Shown: positions 20,328 to 30,646, counted from the first letter of the stretch. The stretch: 64,000 nt of DNA from Listeria rocourtiae FSL F6-920 (GCF_000525975.1 NZ_AODK01000033.1:36560-100559); one strand, 5' to 3'. Numbers and translations: made by a program. Notes: generated by a model from the sequence alone, not told the origin.

Positions 20328-22589
20328 TTAATTATCACGTATTTTTTCTAATTGTTCTCGAGTGATAATAACATCACGCGGTTTGGAGCCATTAGTTTCT
20401 GAAACAATGCTATGCTTTTCAAGCGCCTCCATCAATCGCGCCGCGCGATTGTAGCCAATGCGAAAGTGACGTTGTAAAAGCGATGTAGAGGCACCATTTT
20501 GCGCCAATACAAAATCACACGCCTCATCAAACAAGTCATCCTCTTCCTCTTTGGCAATTTCGCGTTCTAAAAGTTCTTCTTGTTTGAACAGGTAATTCGG
20601 TTCTGCTTGATTGCGTACGTGAGCGATGACAGTATCAATTTCCTGATCACCAACATATGTGCCCTGCAAACGAACTGGTTTAGACGATCCGCTTGGCAAA
20701 AAGAGCATGTCCCCTTTTCCAAGCAGTTTCTCGGCGCCCCCCGTATCGATAATCGTTCTCGAGTCAATTTGAGAGGATACAGAGAACGAAACACGAGTCG
20801 GGATATTCGCTTTAATCAACCCTGTTATAACATCTACAGAAGGTCGTTGCGTCGCGACAATCATATGAATCCCACAAGCCCTTGCTTTTTGAGCAATGCG
20901 ACTAATTGCTTCTTCTACATCATTTGGCGCTACCATCATTAAATCAGCCAATTCATCGATAATAATCAAAATGTACGGTAATTTCTCACCAGAATGTTCT
21001 GGATGAGAAGAATATTCGTTAAATTTCTCCATATTACGAACACCTGCGTGTGAAAATAGCTGATACCTACGCTCCATCTCTTCCACTGCCCATTTGAGAG
21101 CGGCTGTTGCAGCTTTGGCATCTGTAATAACCGGACTCACAAGATGCGGGATGCGATTATAAGGAGCAAGCTCAACCATCTTAGGATCGATAAGCAATAG
21201 CTTCAACTCGTCCGGCGTTGCTTTATAAAGCAAGCTAATAAGTAATGAATTGATGCACACACTTTTACCTGAACCCGTCGCACCAGCAATTAATCCATGA
21301 GGCATCGTTTGCAAATCAGTCACAATCGGCATACCTGAAATATCAAGTCCTAACGCCGCCGTTAAAGGGGATTTACTCGCTTGAAACGCCTGACTATTCA
21401 TAATTTCTGATAGCATCACAGGACGGCTTGTTTCATTTGGAATTTCAATACCAATCGTACTTTTACCTGGAATCGGCGCCTCTATTCGAATATCCTTTGC
21501 AGCTAAATTCAATTTAATGTCATCCGTCAAATTCGTGATTTTACTAACTTTCACGCCTTTTTCCGGCTGCACTTCAAACCGGGTTACAGCTGGACCTTGT
21601 GTCACATTCACAACTTTTGCAGACACATTAAAATTCTCAAGCGTCTCGTTTAAAAGTTCTTCTTGAAAAGCTAACCATTCCTCATCTGCACTTTCAAAGA
21701 CTGGCGGTTTTAGTAAATCAAGTGATGGAAAATAATAGCCACTTGCATCTTCTCCTAGATGTTGCTCCACAGGAAAGATAGGGTCTGGAGCTATCGCTGA
21801 TTTTTCTGTCTCCACGATCATATCAGGTTCTTTTTTAATGACTTCTTTTTTCTGCTCAACATGTTGTTTGTCTTGATTCACCATCATAACGTTAAAAGGA
21901 ATTCTAGTTTTAGGCGGTGCTTGCTTATCCTTTTTCGGTTTTGGTGCTTCATGGATAAGATCGATACGTTGCGGTGCCATAACCTCTTCCTGTATAGCTT
22001 TTATTTCAGGTTCCTCTATAACTGGCGAAACAGCTTCCTGCTCTGTTACATCTTCTAAAATAGCTACTTCTTCACTAACAAACGCTTCCACAACCGGTTC
22101 AGCCTCCACAACAAGCTGCTCCACTACATCAGGAGTTGCCTCACTTGCCTCTGCCTCTTGTGTAATATCAAACTCAAAACGGCTTGGTCGTTTTTGAAAA
22201 GCAAAGACTGGCGAAGGGACATCGGTTGGTCTAAATGGCCTTTTCTTCTCGAACTTCGGTATTTCATTGTTTGTTTTAGAACGAGGTGTTTGATTCGGCA
22301 TCGGTATCTTATGTAAAACCGGTTTACTGTCTATTTTCTGTCCATCAGGAATAAGCGGAAAGCGGAACTCACCTTTTGGATATTGATACATCACTTTTGC
22401 TTGAACTTCGCGTTTTTGCTTCATTGATTGCGTATTTTCACGAAAATTATCTACTTTTCTTTCGACTTTATTCACTGCCGTTAATTGGGGTGTTGGCGCT
22501 GATTGTGCCTTTTCTTTCGGCTTAGCTACTTCTATTTCCTCATACTCCGCATCGCGATCAGCGAAGAAAAAATCTTTGAACCATCCCAT
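20328..22589 (-). CDS. sftA: FtsK/SpoIIIE-type DNA translocase SftA
   Basis: Hexameric DNA pump that clears chromosomes from the closing septum. 753 residues with no N-terminal membrane helices, which separates it from SpoIIIE and points to soluble SftA (YtpS/T). The first 270 residues are a charged Pro/Glu/Lys linker. The motor has the Walker A loop GATGSGKSVCIN and Walker B YILIIIDELADLMM. The C-terminal gamma domain (LLQRHFRIGYNRAARLMEAL) reads orienting DNA sequences. Confidence 0.93.
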   Translation of the reverse strand: MGWFKDFFFADRDAEYEEIEVAKPKEKAQSAPTPQLTAVNKVERKVDNFRENTQSMKQKREVQAKVMYQYPKGEFRFPLIPDGQKIDSKPVLHKIPMPNQTPRSKTNNEIPKFEKKRPFRPTDVPSPVFAFQKRPSRFEFDITQEAEASEATPDVVEQLVVEAEPVVEAFVSEEVAILEDVTEQEAVSPVIEEPEIKAIQEEVMAPQRIDLIHEAPKPKKDKQAPPKTRIPFNVMMVNQDKQHVEQKKEVIKKEPDMIVETEKSAIAPDPIFPVEQHLGEDASGYYFPSLDLLKPPVFESADEEWLAFQEELLNETLENFNVSAKVVNVTQGPAVTRFEVQPEKGVKVSKITNLTDDIKLNLAAKDIRIEAPIPGKSTIGIEIPNETSRPVMLSEIMNSQAFQASKSPLTAALGLDISGMPIVTDLQTMPHGLIAGATGSGKSVCINSLLISLLYKATPDELKLLLIDPKMVELAPYNRIPHLVSPVITDAKAATAALKWAVEEMERRYQLFSHAGVRNMEKFNEYSSHPEHSGEKLPYILIIIDELADLMMVAPNDVEEAISRIAQKARACGIHMIVATQRPSVDVITGLIKANIPTRVSFSVSSQIDSRTIIDTGGAEKLLGKGDMLFLPSGSSKPVRLQGTYVGDQEIDTVIAHVRNQAEPNYLFKQEELLEREIAKEEEDDLFDEACDFVLAQNGASTSLLQRHFRIGYNRAARLMEALEKHSIVSETNGSKPRDVIITREQLEKIRDN

Positions 22590-22808
22590 TATTTATCACT
22601 ACCTAATTTATTTTTTATCCGTTTCTTAAACTGATTCTAACAGAGAAAATCAGATAAAGCTACGATGAATGTACTGTAAAAATAATACATGTTCAAAAAA
22701 CAGCTTAAAAAGGCTATGTCCAAGCATTTCATCGTATATAACTTAAACTTATGCGTCTTTTATCCATCAAAAAAGAACAATATAAATACACATTGTATAC
22801 GATTAACC

Positions 22809-22878
22809 AAAAAAAGCTCAGAATTTAGGACAAACTCCATGTCAGATTTCGCTTACATCAGAGTTTGCCCGATATTCT
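22809..22878 (-). terminator. terminator after ytpR
   Basis: Minus strand GGGCAAACTC ... GAGTTTGTCC stem, extended by AGAAT/ATTCT, then a run of seven Ts. It ends the ytpQ-ytpR unit; the remaining 22590-22808 shows nothing recognised. Confidence 0.7.
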
Positions 22879-22890
22879 TATTTCGATGAT

Positions 22891-23502
22891 TTAGAAAGTA
22901 ACTGGAAATTCAGCTCCGATTTCATAGCTATCATCGAGTACCATTATTCCTTTTTCTTCAGGAGCATTCGGAATTGCCAATTCACGCGCGGCGCAAATCA
23001 TTCCAAATGAATCTTCCCCACGAAGGTTAGACGGTTTTATAATTAATCCACTTGGCATTACAGCACCAATTTTAGCAACTACTACTTTTTGACCCGTTTC
23101 AACATTTGGCGCACCACATACGATTTGAACTGTTTTATCTCCCAAATCCACTTGACAAACATTCAACTTATCCGCATTTGGATGTTTTTCCTTTGATGTT
23201 ACATAGCCAACAACGAATTTTGGCGAAAGATCTGCTTCTATAACAAAATCAAAACCGTTATCCGCCAATTCCTTATTAATAAAATCCACATCTTCCAGCG
23301 TCAAATCTACTTTACCGTTCGCATCAAATGCACGCTTTTTCGACACATCAAAAATATTGATTGCAACGGTTTCGCCAGTTTCCACATCAAAAATCCGCGT
23401 TACATTGCCTTTTGATTCAAAATCAGTCTTTTCTACATCGTTGAAGTTGACTAAAAGTGTGTCCCCTACTCCTTGTTCATTATAAAATGCATTTACAATC
23501 AC
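22891..23502 (-). CDS. ytpR: YtpR family tRNA-binding domain protein
   Basis: 203 residues. The C-terminal half (about 90-200) is an EMAP/PheT-like tRNA-binding OB fold: VGYVTSKEKHPNADKLNVCQ, VQIVCGAPNVETGQKVVVA and SFGMICAARELAIP. The N-terminal half is a DUF4479-type region. Exact role unknown. It follows ytpQ by five bases. Confidence 0.9.
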   Translation of the reverse strand: MIVNAFYNEQGVGDTLLVNFNDVEKTDFESKGNVTRIFDVETGETVAINIFDVSKKRAFDANGKVDLTLEDVDFINKELADNGFDFVIEADLSPKFVVGYVTSKEKHPNADKLNVCQVDLGDKTVQIVCGAPNVETGQKVVVAKIGAVMPSGLIIKPSNLRGEDSFGMICAARELAIPNAPEEKGIMVLDDSYEIGAEFPVTF

Positions 23503-23507
23503 GTTAA

Positions 23508-24306
23508 CTACTCCTTTGGTCTGTTTTTTGCCATAATAAAGATCGGTTCTAGTTTACCATCATTATACACGAGAGGTAAAGAGGTAATTGGGGCAAGACC
23601 ATCTGCAAAAAATTGCATCGTCATATGTGCCAATACGTCATAACCCGTATTATTTCTGATGTCCGCAATAATCAATACGTCTTGATGCGGTACCGCAAGC
23701 ACCATTTCACCCTCTATCTGTTCCCGCATTTCTGCTAAAAATGACTCATTTAAAATCCGACTTGCATCATATCCATCATTTGTTCGCACAAAATAATAGT
23801 CATTACCGCCGACAGAGTCTTTCTTCATCGTCGTTGCTCGTTTGCGCAGGTTAGCGAATGCTGCTAGTCGAACATCATCTATCGTCACATCCGTACCTTC
23901 CAAACTAACCTCCTCAATAAATCGATAGGATGAACCAACATCCACCACGTAAAAAATAGCCGTTTCTGCCGTGTGTTTTTCCATCAAAAGCCTTTTGCCA
24001 TCTTTGGTTTTCTGAGGGAAAGATGTTGCTCGAATAACAGGATAAACATTCGGCAAGCTTGCAGAAATATCAATCGTTTGTTGCGACGCCCTCAGACCTT
24101 CTTCTACATAATAAACGATTTTTTCAACCGCCACGTCCGCTTGTTCTTCCCAATTTGCAATAATTTGCGGGATAGATAGCGTAATCGAATTGCCAGCTTC
24201 CATCACTTTCAGCGTATCTTTCTCGCGATTGTAATCAAATGTTCGGTTCGCACTGGCAAGTTTTTTTTTCGAGTCGCTCCTTCATTTTCATTGTTGTCAT
24301 CTTCAT
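23508..24306 (-). CDS. ytpQ: DUF1444 family protein YtpQ, one frameshift
   Basis: Conserved Firmicute protein of unknown function. The ATG at 24306 follows GGGAGGG at eight bases and begins [15 protein letters not shown]; the nine-T run 24261-24269 breaks the frame. Removing one base continues [17 protein letters not shown] and gives 265 residues, as in relatives. Downstream motifs include [21 protein letters not shown]. Sits in the thioredoxin-ytpQ-ytpR order seen across Bacillales. Confidence 0.88.
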
Positions 24307-24327
24307 CACGACGCCCTCCCATCTTCC

Positions 24328-24642
24328 TTATAAAGAGTCCATAAAACCTGTAATTTCCTCTTTTGTTTTGCGATCTTTACTCACAAATCGCCCAATTTCT
24401 TCACCGTCTTCAAAAGCTAAGAAACTCGGGATTCCGAAAACCGCCAAGTCAGCACAAAGATCGATAAATTGATCTCTATCCACATGCGAGAAAGTAAAAT
24501 CTGCATACTCCGCCTCAATTTCAGGCATCACCGGCTCGATAAATTTACAATCACCACACCAATCCGCACTAAACATAAATATTGTTTTCCCTGTATCTTT
24601 TAATGTATTAAATTCTTCTACTGTTTCTAAATGTTTCATCAT
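24328..24642 (-). CDS. ytpP: thioredoxin-like protein YtpP
   Basis: 104 residues with a thioredoxin fold and the active site FSADWCGDCKFIEP near residue 30 (CGDC, not the usual CGPC), plus the cis-proline segment FGIPSFLAFEDGEE. Predicted cytoplasmic thiol reductant or bacillithiol-type reductase. First gene of the ytpP-Q-R unit; GGAG seven bases ahead of the ATG. Confidence 0.9.
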   Translation of the reverse strand: MMKHLETVEEFNTLKDTGKTIFMFSADWCGDCKFIEPVMPEIEAEYADFTFSHVDRDQFIDLCADLAVFGIPSFLAFEDGEEIGRFVSKDRKTKEEITGFMDSL

Positions 24643-24769
24643 TAATCGACTCCTTCTTATTCCTATTCACAATCCTAAAGCCCCCATCAACATTAGTAAA
24701 GAATTTCGCTCATAAAAGTTGCTATCAGATGCATTTTCTTCTATCATAGCAAGCAAGGAGGCGTTTTTG

Positions 24770-25213
24770 ATGGACTATCATATTTATTTAGCCGGCGAGA
24801 TTCATTCAGATTGGCGCGATCAACTGCGAGCAAATGTGAATGAACAACGAGGTGTTAATTTTCACTTTTGGGGGCCACAAGAAAACCACGATTTATCAGA
24901 TGCAATCGGCGAGCAAGTTCTTGGAAAACAACCAAGCGCGATTTATAAAGATTTACAAGCTTCGAAAATCAACAACCTGCGCACAGAACTGCATTTAAAA
25001 AAAGCCGATTTAGTGATTGCTTTATTCGGCGAAAAGTTCAAACAATGGAACACTGCCACAGATGCCGCTACAGCAATCACACTTGGCAAACCAACGATAA
25101 TCATTCGACCAGAATCGTTACACCATCCGTTAAAAGAACTATCCGAAAAAGCAAATGTCACTGTGGACACTATCGAACAAGCCGCACAAATTATTGACTA
25201 CATTTTTGCGTAA
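24770..25213 (+). CDS. ytoQ: YtoQ family protein
   Basis: 147 residues from the ATG behind GGAGG at seven bases; earlier in-frame codons lack a site. Starts MDYHIYLAGEIHSDWRDQLR, which resembles nucleoside 2-deoxyribosyltransferase-like folds, with KADLVIALFGEKFKQWNTA in the middle. Biochemical function unestablished. Confidence 0.85.
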   Translation: MDYHIYLAGEIHSDWRDQLRANVNEQRGVNFHFWGPQENHDLSDAIGEQVLGKQPSAIYKDLQASKINNLRTELHLKKADLVIALFGEKFKQWNTATDAATAITLGKPTIIIRPESLHHPLKELSEKANVTVDTIEQAAQIIDYIFA

Positions 25214-25222
25214 TCCTTTCAT

Positions 25223-25256
25223 GAAAAAGCACCTCAATCACGGAGGCGCTTTTTCG
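25223..25256. terminator. bidirectional terminator ytoQ / 25234 gene
   Basis: GAAAAAGCACCTC-aatcac-GGAGGCGCTTTTTC between convergent genes. It overlaps the last codons of the minus-strand membrane protein. Confidence 0.82.
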
Positions 25257-25459
25257 CGTTTACTCGATCTTTCCAGCGCCACACAAAGCCAAATATTAAA
25301 ACAAGAACGCCACCAATAAGCGTTGTAAAAATCCAGCCTAGCTCGGTCTCTTTTAAATATGGAATATGCAGTAAATAGCCGAATAGAAACAACAGTGCAG
25401 ACACAAACATAATACTCCCCATCAAAATAACCGGGTGACGCCATATTTTTTTTAAGCAT
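25234..25459 (-). CDS. small two-helix membrane protein, one frameshift
   Basis: The ATG at 25459 overlaps the ytoP stop by eight bases. The eight-base A run (plus T 25446-25453) breaks the frame; removing one gives [18 protein letters not shown] and a 74-residue protein with two hydrophobic helices (about 11-29 and 38-58) and a basic tail [14 protein letters not shown]. Function unknown; translation coupling to ytoP suggests co-expression. Confidence 0.78.
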
Positions 25460-26526
25460 TATTACGAATCGTTTCCCATGTTGTTTTGTCGAGATTGCGG
25501 ACGATTGTTGTAATCATCTCTTTTGCCGCCGCATAATCATCCACATGCAGAATTGAGTTAGATGAATGGATATAACGCGCAGGAACACCGATTACAGCAC
25601 TCGGAATTCCACTGTTAGACGTATGCACTTTCCCAGCATCTGTCCCACCTGGCGAAATGAAGTATTGATACGGGATCTGGTTCGATTCAGCTGTATCTAG
25701 CAAAAATTCGCGCATGCCACGATGCATAATCATCGTATGATCAAAAATTCGCATCAAAAACCCTTCCCCAATTCGGCCAAATTGCGACTTATCTCCCGTC
25801 GTATCGTTCGCTGGACTTGCATCAAGCGCAAAGAAAATGTCTGGTTGAATCATGTGCGCACTAACACCAGCACCACGTAGACCGACTTCTTCTTGTACAT
25901 TTGCTCCCGCAAATAATGTATTTGGCAATTTATCATCTTTCACTGCTTTTAAAAGTTCGATAGCAAGACCTACTCCGTAACGATTATCCCAAGCTTTCGC
26001 CATAATCTTTTTCGGATTAGCAAGTGGCGTAAATTCAGTAACTGGAACGATTTGCTGCCCCGGCTTCACACCAAGTGCAATCGCATCTTCTCGATCATCT
26101 GCCCCAATATCAATCAAAAGATTTTTGGGATCTGTCGGTTTGCTCCGCTCAGCTTCTGTTAGCAAATGTGGCGGAACAGAAGCGACAACACCAATAACCG
26201 GGCCGTTCGCTGTTATCAGTTGTACACGTTGCGCTTGCAGAACTTGCGGATTCCAACCACCAAGTGTTTGAAAGGCAATCATGCCCCTTTCCGTGATTCT
26301 TGTAACCATGAAGCCAACCTCATCTAAATGACCCGCCACAAGGATTCTAGGTCCACCTTCCACACCATGCCGCACACCAAAAATTACCGCCTAGTCCATC
26401 TTGAATAACTTCATCCGAAACCGGCGTAATTTCTTGCCTGACAAAAGCCCTGATAAACTGCTCATTCCCAGAAGTACCCGGCAACTCCGTTAATGTTTTA
26501 AATAACTCTAATGTTTCTTTTTTCAC
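25452..26526 (-). CDS. ytoP: M42 family metallopeptidase, one frameshift
   Basis: Co-catalytic zinc/cobalt aminopeptidase (glutamyl/deblocking type). The GTG at 26526 reads [20 protein letters not shown]; the frame breaks in the five-base run 26379-26383 and resumes as [19 protein letters not shown]. The corrected 357 residues match the family. Metal ligands are seen in [27 protein letters not shown] and LDASPAND, and the final His in [12 protein letters not shown] context. RBS AAAGGA. Confidence 0.92.
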
Positions 26527-26712
26527 TACTAATCAGTCCTTTTCGGTGATATCTCTAGCATTATACCACTTTTAGAAACGTTACGTCTAAAAATGCGACC
26601 AAACAAATCGGGGCACTTCGGTATAAAGGCTTTTATATTTTTAGTTTAGAGGGTATAATAAAAAACAGTAGAGCTACAAAAGAGAAAACAAGTAAGATTA
26701 GGGAGGCAAATA

Positions 26713-27025
26713 ATGAGCTGGAAAGTATTTATCGCAGGTGTTGCGACAGGGGCCGTAGCAGGCCATCTTATCAACCACTATCTACTAGAACCAAGAACCA
26801 TTTCGGGTGACGTCATTCTTGAGAACGTCAAAGAAGCATTCAAAGCAGAGGGGCCAGTAGAGGGCTCGTGGATTCAATTGAAAAAGCAACATTACAAAAA
26901 AATTCGCAATGGATACATTTGTATATCATGGCGGTATCACAGCGATTCGTGATGGTGAGAAGAAACAATTCGAATTTATTGCAGATGCTACTACTGGAAC
27001 CGTAATTGATGTTTATTTAACCTAA
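26713..27025 (+). CDS. PepSY/YpeB-like small protein, one frameshift
   Basis: An N-terminal hydrophobic anchor (FIAGVATGAVAGHLI) then ISGDVILENVKEAFKAEGPV. The seven-A run 26896-26902 breaks the frame. With six As it continues FAMDTFVYHGGITAIRDGE and ends GTVIDVYLT, 103 residues, a PepSY-like beta/alpha module. Family members often modulate proteases, but nothing here shows a target. GGGAGG nine bases ahead of the ATG. Confidence 0.82.
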
Positions 27026-27033
27026 TACTATGC

Positions 27034-27068
27034 AAAACTGTAAGCCATATGCGCTTGCAGTTTTTTCT
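27034..27068 (+). terminator. terminator of PepSY gene
   Basis: AAAACTGTAAGC-catatgc-GCTTGCAGTTTTTTC, just after the corrected stop; convergent with the CsoR-like gene. Confidence 0.82.
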
Positions 27069-27103
27069 ATTAATCTGTATTTTTCCTCCGTTTCAGAGTT
27101 AAC

Positions 27104-27338
27104 TTATTTGATAAAACGATCCACACGCTTCTGGTCATATTCTCCCTTTTCAACCATTTCTCTCATCTGCTCACTGAAAATAACTTTTTCGGCACTTTGT
27201 AACGCCTTTTTTACAGCAGCAACTTGCAACATAATATCTTCGTAAGAGCGTTCCTCATCAGTCATTTTTTTTTATAGATTTTACGTGACCTTCAATTTTT
27301 GCAAAACGATTAGAAATAGATTTTCTTATTTCCGTCAT
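27104..27338 (-). CDS. CsoR/RcnR (DUF156) family repressor lacking metal ligands, one frameshift
   Basis: The ATG at 27338, seven bases after GGGGG, starts MTEIRKSISNRFAKIEGHVK. The nine-base A run (27265-27273) breaks the frame; with eight it continues KKMTDEERSYEDIMLQVAAV to 77 residues. This is the all-helical CsoR fold, but positions normally Cys-His-Cys hold Tyr32, Gln57 and Met61, so neither copper nor persulfide sensing residues remain. GC-rich operator-like palindromes lie upstream. No metal exporter gene is adjacent. Confidence 0.75.
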
Positions 27339-27417
27339 CGATATACCCCCTTTGATTTAATTTAAACAGTCGTTGAATCCCCCTTAATAACGACTGATAA
27401 AAATAACTTTCACGAAC

Positions 27418-27459
27418 CCCCTACCAGGGATATAAAATTAAATACCTTATAGGGGTATT
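27418..27459. promoter_or_regulatory. candidate CsoR-type operators
   Basis: Two GC-block palindromes in AT-rich sequence: AATACCTTATAGGGGTATT (27441-27459) and CCCCCTACCAGGGATAT (27418-27434). They resemble CsoR/CstR operators (ATACCCxxxxGGGTAT) and lie between the lactonase stop and the csoR-like start, fitting autoregulation. Confidence 0.6.
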
Positions 27460-27464
27460 GTTAA

Positions 27465-28299
27465 TTAACGTCTTACTATCACTTTACCTGCTACATTACC
27501 ATCCTCATCAAACTGCAAGGCGCGATAGAAACAATCATGATAAAAAAAGCAACCACATCCCCGTCCCCTCTAACTCACCTCGAAGCCTTTCTTTTGCAAA
27601 AATCGAATCCATTGGATAATCATCATATGCCGTCACCCATAATACATTTTGGTGCGCATGCGTTGGGAAGATATCCGCCATATGAATGGCTGATTCCCCC
27701 TGACTCTCCATTCGAATTATCGCATGTCCGTTACTATGCCCCCCAGTTTTCTCCAACTGAATAGCATCATTTAATCGTAAACTATTCGAATACGTCTGAA
27801 TCTGGCTTGCAATCCCCTGCCAATTGTCAGCCCAATATGTCGCCTTAGAACGAATGTTAGGTCGACAAATTTCTTGCCATTCCGTTTCGGTTGTATAAAT
27901 CGTCGCATTCTCAAAAATACTTTGTCCATCCGTATTCGTTAAACCAACGATATGATCAAAGTGCAAATGTGTCATCAAAACCCCATCAATATCCTTAGGT
28001 TGTACACCGAGCAATGCTAAATCTTCCAAAATAAATGACTCTTCCACAACACCAAAATTCCGTTTTTGCTTCTCTGTCAGACGGCCAATACCAATGCCTG
28101 CATCAATTAAATAATGCTTACCTTGATATTCAAAGTACATCGGATCTGTGACGCACCTAATCTGATTTTTTTCATTCGGCTGATATTTTTTGCTCCATAG
28201 TGCTTTTGGAACAACACCAAACATTGCGCCGCCATCAAAATGAGTCACGCCACCACGTAACCAATGAATTTTTATCTCCCCTACTCGCAAAGTATCCAT
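27465..28299 (-). CDS. ytnP: metallo-beta-lactamase fold hydrolase, YtnP-like, one frameshift
   Basis: Resembles Bacillus YtnP, a lactonase credited with quorum-signal degradation. Starts MDTLRVGEIKIHWLRGGVTH with GGAMFGVVPKALW, and has the zinc motif MTHLHFDHIVGL near residue 108 and KTGGHSNGHAIIR. The frame breaks in the seven-base run 27542-27548; corrected, it ends FYHDCFYRALQFDEDGN and has 277 residues. Substrate cannot be told from sequence. Confidence 0.85.
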
Positions 28300-28316
28300 T
28301 TTGCCTCCTCCTTCCT

Positions 28317-28356
28317 AATAAAAAAGCTAGAGCAACCATACTTTATGGGAACTCTA
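28317..28356 (-). terminator. trmB terminator
   Basis: Minus strand GGCTAGAG ... CTCTAGCTTTTTTA just after the trmB stop and upstream of ytnP. Confidence 0.85.
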
Positions 28357-28364
28357 GCCTTTGT

Positions 28365-29006
28365 TCACGATTTGAACACTGCTTCCAAACGATAAATTGG
28401 AAAACCTTTTGCCGAAAACTTCTCTTCATACTCTGTCATGATATTGCCTTCAAACTCGCTATTATGCAAATCTAGCGACAGGTGAGTTAGCAGAACACCA
28501 TATTCCGAAAACGCCACCAACGAATATTCAAACAAACTGCGATTATCCGTTTTAAAATGAATCTCCCCATCTACCGGCAAAACTGCTTTATAAATATCCA
28601 AGAAACTCGGATGTGTCAAACGACGTTTCGCATGTCGCTTCTTCGGCCATGGATCGGAAAAGTTCAAATAAATCCTCGCGACTTCCCCAACTTCAAAATA
28701 ATCCAGTAAATCCGAACCATCTACAGAAAGTAAACGCAAATTGGGAATTCCCGCAGCGAGTGCCTTATCAAGTGCTGTTATTAAAACACTTTCTACAACT
28801 TCAATACCAATATAATTAACTTCTGGATTCGCCTGAGCCATCCCAGTAACAAATTGCCCTTTGCCCGTCCCAATTTCAATATGAATCGGGTTCTTATTTC
28901 CAAATAGATGGTGCCACTTCCCTTTTAATTCTCCAGGATTCCCCACACACACTTCTGGGTGAGCCAGAATTTTCTCACGCGCCCACGGCTTATGTTTTAC
29001 TCGCAT
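28365..29006 (-). CDS. trmB: tRNA (guanine-N7)-methyltransferase
   Basis: Makes m7G46 in tRNA. 213 residues, with the SAM loop [15 protein letters not shown] near residue 45 and the signature [13 protein letters not shown] near residue 120. Its start overlaps the ytmP stop by ten bases, so the two are co-translated. Confidence 0.95.
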   Translation of the reverse strand: MRVKHKPWAREKILAHPEVCVGNPGELKGKWHHLFGNKNPIHIEIGTGKGQFVTGMAQANPEVNYIGIEVVESVLITALDKALAAGIPNLRLLSVDGSDLLDYFEVGEVARIYLNFSDPWPKKRHAKRRLTHPSFLDIYKAVLPVDGEIHFKTDNRSLFEYSLVAFSEYGVLLTHLSLDLHNSEFEGNIMTEYEEKFSAKGFPIYRLEAVFKS

Positions 29007-29809
29007 AACTTCACGTACACCTCATCATCCTCAATTATTTTCTTCAAAAGTAAATCTAAGCGAGCAAGTTCCGCCTCCCTATTATGCTCAAACTGCCAAT
29101 TCATCGCCCTCAAAACCTGACAAATAGAAAACCATTTTATTCGTGTATAAAATTCTCGCGTTAAGGCCTGACCGTACTTCTCAAGCCATGTTTCCCACTC
29201 AGAATAAGGAATATATTGATAAAGCAAAACACCGAGATCGTTCGCCGGATCAGCAAGCATCGCGCCATCCCAATCGACAAGATAAAGCTCATCACCCTCA
29301 GAAACTAACCAATTATTATGGTTAACATCTCCGTGACAAACAACATGACGCTCTTCCTTCAAGCCCTCCACATTCGCTAGTAAATATCGATAGGCTTCCG
29401 CAACTTTCGTATCCACTCGGTTCAAACGACCGATATTCTCCGTTACCGAGTCTAGTAAATGAAAACGCGAATAATCTTTTTTTTCAATGCGCTGCAACAT
29501 ATCACGCAAAGCCTCCGATTGATGAATTTTACCGAGTAACTTAGCCACACGCGACTCTCTCATCTCTCTAACCGTAAGCGTTTGTCCATTATCCACCCAT
29601 TTCTGAGCTGTGATAACATCTCCATTTTCGACTCGTCTCGTCCAGATTAGTTTAGGCACAATTTTTTCAACAGAAAGCGCAGCTAAAAAAGGCGAGGAAT
29701 TCTTTTTTAAAAAGAATTTTTCGTCTTCATGAATCGCAACGAAGGCCTTTCCCGTTTCTCCGCCTGCTGGCTCTATTTCCCAATCTTGACCAAACAAATT
29801 ATCTTCCAT
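28997..29809 (-). CDS. ytmP: APH-like phosphotransferase YtmP
   Basis: 270 residues with the aminoglycoside phosphotransferase/choline kinase fold: [13 protein letters not shown] (catalytic loop, near 175) and [19 protein letters not shown] (metal-binding Asp). Similar proteins are annotated as thiamine or sugar kinases; substrate unknown. Conserved pairing with trmB. Confidence 0.88.
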   Translation of the reverse strand: MEDNLFGQDWEIEPAGGETGKAFVAIHEDEKFFLKKNSSPFLAALSVEKIVPKLIWTRRVENGDVITAQKWVDNGQTLTVREMRESRVAKLLGKIHQSEALRDMLQRIEKKDYSRFHLLDSVTENIGRLNRVDTKVAEAYRYLLANVEGLKEERHVVCHGDVNHNNWLVSEGDELYLVDWDGAMLADPANDLGVLLYQYIPYSEWETWLEKYGQALTREFYTRIKWFSICQVLRAMNWQFEHNREAELARLDLLLKKIIEDDEVYVKLCE

Positions 29810-30045
29810 TCCACATTCACCTTCACTTACGTGTCGTTATCTTTATGTATATTATTAACGACGAATCTAGCTTTTACGCAACACTTATTGGTACGTCAAA
29901 GTTTCGAGATATAATAAAATTTCAGCGCAAAATTATGTACTTTAGAAAGCCGAATAAAAAAGTTATCCTAATCATTAATAGCTACCCTTTGAATTTTACT
30001 TCTCTTCGCCCCTCCCGTCAAGTCAACATACGTTCGTATTGTTGG

Positions 30046-30247
30046 GGCTCTTCGAATACAATGAGTTAGAGCCCCAATATACATGTGAGCTCTGCTCACA
30101 TGTAATCCTTCCTGGCTCTTCGAATACAACAGCCTGAGCCCCAATATACATGTGAGCTCTGCTCACATGTAATCCTTCCTGGCTCTTCGAATACAACAGC
30201 CTAAGCCCCAATATACCTACGAGAGCCCTATTCGCATCTAATCCTTC
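30046..30247. repeat. tandem hairpin repeat, three units of 67-68 bases
   Basis: Units start at 30046, 30114 and 30181, each with GGCTCTTCGAATACAA. Units one and two hold a perfect hairpin ACATGTGAGC-tct-GCTCACATGT and a second arm pair GGCTC/GAGCC; unit three has drifted. No open frame is credible. The surrounding 29810-30774 is otherwise gene-free, with a further hairpin at 30024-30044. Confidence 0.85.
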
Positions 30248-30646
30248 CACCACTTCAAAATGCACTAACAAAAAAACAGGTCGAGACAAAACATATTTCT
30301 GCCCAAAATAAGCAAGATAGCACGAATCCTTTTTTTGGGTAAGACGTGAATCTTGCTTCACACAAATCGAGCGAAAGCGTGTGTATTCAGGGAATTTGGT
30401 GGAAGCCAGAGAGCTGAACATACTGATGTATGTGATGACTGAAAACAAGGAGGGAGTCTTATCCCCAACCATATAAGAAGTTATGCAAAGCGCAGCGTAG
30501 AAGAACCGTAGAGTAGAAATGAGCGCCTATTCACGATATTCATAGGCATATTTGGACTGTAACTCACTTCATTTCAAACAGCCCCAATGATGCAAATGAG
30601 CATAACGGTTCAGTTTGTCCCGCGAGGTTTTGGAGAACCTCAATAA

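Noticed and set aside
27104..27273. Separate plus-strand gene at 27030-27245
   Set aside because: It is the mirror of the CsoR-like gene, has no ribosome site, and the minus-strand reading matches a known family.
30046..30247. Possible CRISPR array
   Set aside because: Units are contiguous with no variable spacers, are 67-68 bases long, and no cas genes are in the window.
30023..30472. 149-codon open frame on the minus strand through the hairpin repeats
   Set aside because: It only follows the repeat units, has no ribosome site, and its product repeats with the DNA period.
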